This document shows, one piece after another, positions 57,213 to 64,000 of a stretch of DNA of 64,000 nucleotides (position 1 is its first letter; the number at the start of each line of letters is the position of its first letter). Origin of the DNA: Zanthoxylum bungeanum (Eukaryota; Streptophyta; Magnoliopsida; Sapindales; Rutaceae); NCBI GenBank assembly GCA_019454045.1, contig SKCR01001878.1:1-64000 (forward strand), in the 5' to 3' direction. The notes beneath the pieces were generated by a model. The model had not been told where the DNA came from, made no database searches, and was given only the letters and a program-made list of their open reading frames with translations. The position numbers and the translations under genes were made by a program.

Positions 57213-60200
57213 GTCGAGCACAGACCATGTTTGTGGACTTGCAGAATGAAGACAGCTCTGCTATTGATAGTGAGCTTGTGCCTTCGTCTGTGGCTTTCAT
57301 TGCTCCCATTCTTCGTGTCGCTAATGAAATCGAGGCGGATAATCCAAGGGTCGCTTATCTCTGTTAGTTCTTCTTTTCTCTCTATTTATTTATTTATTTA
57401 TTTGTTTATTTGTTTTTATTGTGTTTGTTTATGCGATGTTATTGGTTGCTTGCTTATTTGTTTTTTCTTGTTGGGTTCTGTTAGGACTCAGTGTTAAAGT
57501 AAATTTTGTGATGTGTGTTTTCTATTAAAAAAAAAAAAAAAATTGTGATCGATAATTATTAGATGTTAATATAGAAGATTATGTGATGAATGTATCCATA
57601 ATAAGAAGATGAATTAACATTAGATAAGAATTTATAAGTAATTGAACGTTCGAAGAAGATTATAAAAAGTTTGGCACAAAAAAAGATCAGCAGTACTGGA
57701 TCCAAATTCATCCTGTTAATGTGTGTATCTTACTTAGCTGCTAAGCAAAAGTACTTGTTTGATGAAATATTGTTAGGGCACTTGTTAATAGAATCTATTA
57801 GAATTTTATTCCTTAACTCCTTTGGTTGCTCTAAAGAAGTGCAATGTGTAAATTATGTCATGGTCATAGATATGCTTAAATTATAGAATTTATTTTTGAA
57901 ACAATGTGCTTTGATTTTGGTGAATTTCAATTTTTTTTGTGAGAAGTTTTTATATGATTTGAGACGCAAACTAATTTGACATTTGTGAATTGTGATGTAT
58001 TTTGTGTTGTGAGGAAGAACTTCAACCCAGTTTGATATATTATATATTTTCAGTGGAGGTGGGTTTAAAATGAGACATTGCTGTTTTTATAAAGCAATGA
58101 TATCAAAATTGTGGATATAAGAGTATTATGATTTCAAGTAATGATTTTTACCCCAAAAAACTTGTAAGGTTTATTATGATTTCAAGTAATGATTTTTACC
58201 CCAAAAAACTTGTAAGGTTAGAGTGTGGTAATGAAATTGTTCTATGTTTGAGAGGTGTGTGAAAATTAGGAATTCTATTGAAAAACAGTTGTGGTTTTGA
58301 ATTATGGTACATACCTGAAAAGAGATACGAACGATGTGTTGTGTTGGTGACGAGAGAATGACAAAAATGGTGCATGAAAAGCCTACCCCTGATGCATTCT
58401 TGTAGAATTTGGAAAATGAAGATGAGTGCTCAACATGCTAATGCATGAAGGTAATAGTACTGCAGCAAGTTTATCAGTAGATGCATTTTAAGCATGATGA
58501 ACGAATGTATGATGCTGGCCTCATCTTTTTTTGAAGAAACAAAATTTAGGTTGTTAAGTTCCGTATCTCAATTGCCTATGTGGCACAAGAAGAGCTCTCA
58601 TGGACTATTGGTGAAGAATTTTTCTGTTTATCTAAGGAGTAGAAAAAAGGGTTTATCTAAGGAGTACAAATTCACTTTTCTAGAAAAGAAATGTGTATAA
58701 AAAAATTTCTCCTCTAATTAGTTTTGCTTACAATGCAATATCAATTTTCTTTTTCCCTTTTAGCGGCATATTTTAGCAAGTGCCTTATGTTTTTGTTTCA
58801 TTTGTTTATTTATACATTTGTGTGTGTGTTTGTGTTGTTTTCTTCTTCTTCTTTCTTTCTTTCTTTTTTTTTTGCTAAATGTTGATTGTTAGTTTGAATT
58901 TTCTATCATAAAAACACTTTCAACATGCTTCTGTGGTTGAAATTGACTTCATTGTGACCTCGCTACATTTTGTTGAACCAGGTCGCTTCCATGCATTCGA
59001 GAAGGCTCATAGGATGGATCCACAATCAAATGGGCGTGGTGTCCGACAGTTTAAGACCTATCTGTTGCATAGACTTGAGAAGGTAGACCTAATAGTTATT
59101 GTCGGTGTTTGTGATTCTTTTTCGTCATTGAATCGTGGTCCTTGATTTGGGAAATTCATGGTAATTGTCTAGATGGTTTAGATCATTATTGGGTATGTAG
59201 AGCAGTTAGAAGTAAGACTGCCTTTAGTAACTTTTCTAAATGTTTGGGTCTATGAATAATTTGAGAATAGGTGTTAATGAGGTTACTATTTGGAAGTTTC
59301 GTCCCAAAGGCCATTACTTCAACCTCATTCTGCCAAAGCCCCGGAAGGGCTGTCTGCACGCGTTCTTAGCATTTTAGCATTTTCCATGAAGTGACCTCTC
59401 TCAAGACTTGAATTCCTTAACTAACATCTGCGCCTAGGGACATTGCCCCTTGTGATATGTACTAATCTTTATCATCTTTTAAGACCTGAAAGCTGGTGGT
59501 CACTACTGAATCAGCAATATAGGAGTTCATGGATGAAATTTACAGATATTGCAATCTATATTTGCAATGTATATCGTTTGATATTATGTTATTCATTTAG
59601 AAGCTTTGCACATGAATTTGTTGTCTAATTATTATGGTTGCATCTTATTAGCTCCACAAAAATGATGTCAAGACTAAATCTGGAATAAACGATTTAGCAC
59701 ATCCTAAATTTCTGTTTGTTGCAGGAGGAAGAAGAAACACAACCTAAGCTTGCAAGAAGCGATCCAAAAGAAATGATAACTTATTATCAGAATTTCTACA
59801 ATAACAACATTAAAGAAGCCCAATACACAAAAAAACCGTAAGGCTTGATTTTGAATTGTCGATGTACCCACTTCAGCTAAGCACAATATTCGTTGTCTTA
59901 TTCTTTTATGTTTTTGCTTACTGTTGAAGGGAGGAAATGGCTAAGATTTTGCAGATTGCATCAGTACTTTATGATGTGCTGAAAACAGTGGTACCTGCAG
60001 AAAAAGTCGACGATCAGGTTTGATTTGTTTAATATTAGTTTCATATATTTTTTTATGTTTATGTTTGAATCTGGAAAGTACTGAATAAGTGGATCACCAT
60101 TCCTTTGTCCTTACAGACCCAGAGGTATGCGCAAGATGTTCAGAGGAAAAGAGAACAATATGAACACTATAACATTCTTCCACTAAATGCTGTTGGGGCC

Positions 60201-63200
60201 AAAGCAGCAATCATGGAACTTCCTGAGGTTGCATATCTGAAGTATTTGTTAGCTTTTTTTTTTCCCTTGCGCTTATTAGATTAATCCATACTTACATTTT
60301 CCCCCTCTGGGAGTTTAGATCAAAGTTGCACTTCTTGCTCTGCGCAATGTGCAAAACCTTCCATTGCCCAGTGTTCGTTATACAACCAATGTCCCTCATG
60401 ACACACCTGAGGAGAGAAATAAATCTGCTTTTGACATTCTCGATTGGCTTTCTTCTATTTTTGGGTTTCAGGTAACTTATTACTAGAATCCCCTTTTTTC
60501 GTTTTTATTTTTCTAATCTATATGTCTCATGCTATTAGGCTTCAGGTCATTGATTAAGCTAGTCCACTGTATAGGATCCATTCTGTCATATCAAAAATTC
60601 ATGTTAAAACTCAGACTTGAATTTATAATTAAAAGAGGAGAGTCAATTCATTCCTCTAGACTCAATACACAATGAGCGTTTGCCCCCCTCTGTCTAACTT
60701 AGTAACTGGGACAGGTATCATTATTTACCAATTGAGCTGTATCTCATTGTAGAGATAACTTTCTAAGCCTCAACTCTGGACTAGTTACTATTTATTTTAT
60801 GAATCTTTTCGCCATATTATGTCCTAACCCTTGTCATATTGCTGATAGTGTGTTTAGAAAATTAAACATTCTGTTCTCTTCCAATACTCCTTGCTGTATA
60901 ATGTATAGTCTGCTCAATCTTGGCATCCATTGCCGGTCGCTGCTTCTAAAAAAAATTTCTTCTATCCCGTGGGGATTTTAGATTTATATAAAACTTTAGT
61001 TGTACTTCTCTAATCATCCACCCTACTTTAATTCTGTGGGTTTTAACAATTACATAATTCTCTTGTTGCACAGATCAATTATGCACCTTGTTTTAGTTCT
61101 ATGATTAACATTTGGCTTGGTCTCTCTAGTTTATAAATAATTGATTTTATGATACCGAAAATAATAACTCATGGGTATATATTCCTTTATATTTCTTTCT
61201 TATTCTTACTTATCCTAAAACCCTTAGACTCTTAAATTATCCCTTGATGGCTCCAACTTGTTTTTAGTTATCATCCTGGTTTGATCTATTAATAAAATGT
61301 TGTCCATGAATTTCATGTGTTTCGGAGATAGGCTTTAGCAATGTTATTCTGATTTAAGGATGACTACTGATATATCTTATTTATTGAATGAGTTTCTGTT
61401 GAGGAAAGCATCATTTTATCTGAAAACTTTCTTTTTTTCCATCTCTCTGGAATTTAAAGAAAGGAAATGTAGCAAATCAGAGAGAACACCTAATACTGCT
61501 TCTTGCCAATATGGATGTAAGGAAAAGGAATCTCGAAGATTATACCCAGGTAAATATTATTCTACTTGGCCACTTAATGCTTTCTGATATCTTAGATTAT
61601 GTCAATTTGCTTAATATTTGTCTCAATTATATTCCTATTTCATCATATACAACCAAAAAAAAAAAAAAAAAAGTTCACAAAAAGCTTATTTCAGCTTAGG
61701 GGCAGCACTGTACAGAAGCTGATGGATAAAATTTTCAAGAACTATTGGTCATGGTGCAAGTATTTGCATTGTGAACAAAATACTAGGTAAGTTATCCTGT
61801 TGCCTTCTGAGATTATAAACTTAAACCATGAATTTGTAAATGTTTTACCCACTGTATCATACTGTGCAGAACAAGTTGACCCTTAGATTTTGCATTTAAT
61901 GTGAGAATTATTTTCAATTTGCAGGATTCCTCCAGGTTCTGACAAACAACAGCTACAGCTTATCTACATTGCTCTTTATCTTCTTATCTGGGGCGAAGCT
62001 TCAAATATTCGATTTATGCCTGAATGCATTTGCTACATCTTCCATAATGTAAGTTTACTGTCGTTGAAACACTATTGGTGATTTGAGAATAATCTGTCTG
62101 TAGGCTGGAGCTAGTTTTTGTTATTCCTTGTAGTATTTCTTGTATGGTAGAACTATTTGTTATTTAGACTCTTGTAATATTCATTCAACTGAAGATTGTT
62201 TATCAACTTTTATTGTTAATTTTTGTCTCAAGTCCTTTGGTTGTCCTTACTTGTGCTCATCCCTGTGTCAATCTCCTGAAAGAAATTTATAAAATAACAA
62301 TTGTGAATATTTTCGAGTTTTATTGAAAGAAGAGGATGAATAGAAATATGTTGTCTTCTATCTATAAAAGGATCCTAGACTTAGATGCCTCTTTCATGAG
62401 TTTATTGTCAAACTGGGTTGCTGGCAATTTTGACAAGCATGCATGAGTTTAATGACTAGCTATTTCTCACTGTAGTTTGAGTTTCAGCGAATTGAACTGC
62501 TTATCACATTGGTCGTATTTTTCTTCTAGTAATTAGTCGTATTTTTCAGATGGAATTTCTTGTGAGTTAAAAAGATATGACTTAGATAATGCAGCAGTAA
62601 CAGAACCCACTCATACACACAGATTTATATACTGATATTGTTTGTGTTACAAATGTTAATCTGATTTCTTTGATTTTTTCTTATCATAACTATGGTTTTT
62701 CATGAACATATGTCTCGTTAAATTTTACACGATAGGAAAATCAATAATGATCAGTAAAACTTAATGGTATATAAGCAATCTTATTAATCTATAACGAGTG
62801 GTTAGCTATGAGAGGTTTTAAACTGCTTTAGATCTAGAAGCATTCAGGATTGGTACTGGGATCTAGGATGTCAAGTCCATGGAATTATTTAACATTTTTT
62901 TTGCATGGGCAAAACAAGAGTTGATATCAAAATTTTACTGTATGGCTCATGGTTAACATGATGATATTAGTTTCCAAAATTGTCAGTTTTTTCCTTTCAA
63001 TGTCTTACAGTTTCTGCAGTACAGACTGAAAGTAATCTTCTGTTTGTTTCCTGATTATGTAAGATGGCAGATGTGGTTTATAGAATTTTGTTTAGCAATG
63101 TGCATCATGTCGTTGGAGACACGTATCAAGGTGACCAAACAGCTGCACCTGATGACGAAACATTTCTGCGGACTGTTATAACCCCCATCTACCAGGTGTT

Positions 63201-63551
63201 GCGCAAGGTAATTATTGTTTTGCTGTATTGCACATCTTGTCTTTTTCAACACTAAAAGCTTTCAAAACTGAAAATTGAATATATTTGGCGGAAAAAGGAA
63301 GCGAAGAGAAACAAAGGGGGCAAGGCAAGCCATGCAAGTTGGAGAAATTATGATGATTTAAATGAGTACTTTTGGTGAGTTTTCTAACTGCAACTTGTAT
63401 ATCCATATGTCAATCAGACGATTATTATCTGAAACCCAAAAAAACCTCAACAATTGTAATCAGGTCCAAAAGGTGTTTTAATCTAAAGTGGCCAATGGAC
63501 CCCAAATCAGATTTTTTTGTGCATTCAGATGAGGTATCTCCTGCACATAGG
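57149..63551 (+). CDS. Callose synthase 7-like (1,3-beta-glucan synthase), 5' part, runs off the window
   Basis: Exons: 57149-57362, 58982-59082, 59725-59837, 59930-60017, 60117-60227, 60319-60471, 61460-61549, 61695-61786, 61925-62048, 63064-63207, 63298-63374, 63464-63551; all introns GT...AG and all phases agree, giving 465 codons of an expected ~1900. The enzyme (GT48 family) makes callose from UDP-glucose at the plasma membrane; the CalS7 subgroup serves sieve-plate callose in phloem. Diagnostic blocks: [45 protein letters not shown], then the FKS1-type domain (residues ~320-440: [39 protein letters not shown]). The Vta1-like N-terminal region spans roughly residues 40-190. Membrane segments and the catalytic domain lie beyond 64000. 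Exon 12 could instead end at 63533 (18 bases shorter, also in frame). The acceptor at 63297 has a weak pyrimidine tract but the join is supported by homology. The start ATG fits the family N-terminus (MASSSGTKK...SELVPSS). CalS6 is the main alternative assignment. Confidence 0.92.
58124..58219 (+). repeat. Perfect 48-bp tandem duplication in callose synthase intron 1
   Basis: The unit starting 'tattatgatttcaagtaatg' at 58124-58171 is repeated exactly at 58172-58219. It lies within the 1619-bp first intron (57363-58981), away from the splice sites. Confidence 0.95.
62049..63063 (+). other. Callose synthase intron 9 (1015 bp), no other feature
   Basis: GTAAG donor at 62049 and AAG acceptor at 63061-63063 (tatgtaag|ATGGCAG). 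AT-rich; no nested gene or transposon was recognised. The other long intron, intron 6 (60472-61459, 988 bp), is likewise empty. Confidence 0.75.
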
Positions 63552-64000
63552 GTATGTTCCACTTATCCTTTTTCCAATTTATCTTTATTATCATTACTAT
63601 TATTTTTAATTTATAAACGCTCAAGTGAGTTCTTAGTGTTCTATCCATTTTTTTGGAAGATCTTTTACCATTATATTCAGAGTATTGTAGTCTCTTACAT
63701 AAAAAATAGTATTGTTGGCTAGTGACCATGAATATAGAAGTTTGTTTATTATTCCTGACTTAGAGATAACTGTGACCATAGGTTGATGATATAACGTCAG
63801 ACAAGGAACCACATATCTTAATTGCATTTGACAATGATTTGTTGATACCTACAAAATTATATGTAATCATTAAGTTGATGAAAAGTAATATAGTGCTGAA
63901 TTTGTTTCAAACCTGAAAGTAATATATTGTTGAAGCTTTAGGTGTTGGAAGATCATATTGATTATATTTATGCTGAATCTAATGGCTGAATATTGCAATA
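63552..64000 (+). other. Start of callose synthase intron 12, continues past the window
   Basis: No conserved callose synthase block was found after 63551, so the next exon is expected beyond 64000. Confidence 0.65.

Noticed and set aside
62049..63063. Possible nested gene or transposon in the long callose synthase intron
   Set aside because: No inverted repeats, target duplications or conserved frames were seen; it looks like an ordinary AT-rich intron.

Overview
The window is nuclear DNA from a flowering plant, almost certainly a eudicot. It is AT-rich, has plant LTR retrotransposons of several lineages, and ends in an intron-rich callose synthase gene. The only host protein-coding gene I can support is the 5' part of a callose synthase 7-like (GSL7-type) gene. 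It starts at 57149 on the + strand and runs off the right edge; 12 coding exons (465 codons) are visible. Everything else is transposable-element DNA or gene-free intergenic DNA.

Layout. 1-3351 is AT-rich intergenic DNA with a near-perfect hairpin MITE (929-1076) plus a degenerate relative (806-898), and a tRNA-derived SINE on the - strand (2519-2698, imperfect 10-bp target duplications). 3352-12652 is TE-A, a young non-autonomous Ty3/gypsy element of Tat type. It has 745-bp LTRs, a 5-bp target duplication (aagtt), a tRNA-Asp-type primer site, broken gag and protease, and no reverse transcriptase or integrase. Its internal region holds four tandem-repeat arrays and, on the opposite strand, a spliced antisense gene with its own TATA boxes. 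12658-13945 is intergenic.

13951-56475 is one 42.5-kb nested block, flanked by the duplication cttta. TE-B (Ty1/copia, Sirevirus-like, - strand) received TE-C (a second copia element with ~2.5-kb LTRs, - strand) in its 5' LTR. TE-C received TE-D (a 14-kb Tat/Ogre-like gypsy element with two RNase H domains, + strand) in its 5' LTR. TE-D received TE-E (a Ty3/gypsy element, probably a chromovirus, - strand) in its own 5' LTR. Two related ~0.85-kb hAT-type non-autonomous DNA elements with 8-bp duplications sit in TE-C and TE-D. All five LTR elements are broken by stops or frameshifts, and TE-B, TE-C and TE-D also carry Asp-to-Asn changes at catalytic positions.

56481-57148 is the remaining promoter and 5' leader of the callose synthase gene. 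The nested block therefore ends only ~670 bp upstream of its start codon and has displaced the original upstream DNA (now left of 13951) by 42.5 kb. The two most unusual structures are the intron-containing antisense gene inside TE-A and the four-deep nest abutting the callose synthase promoter.
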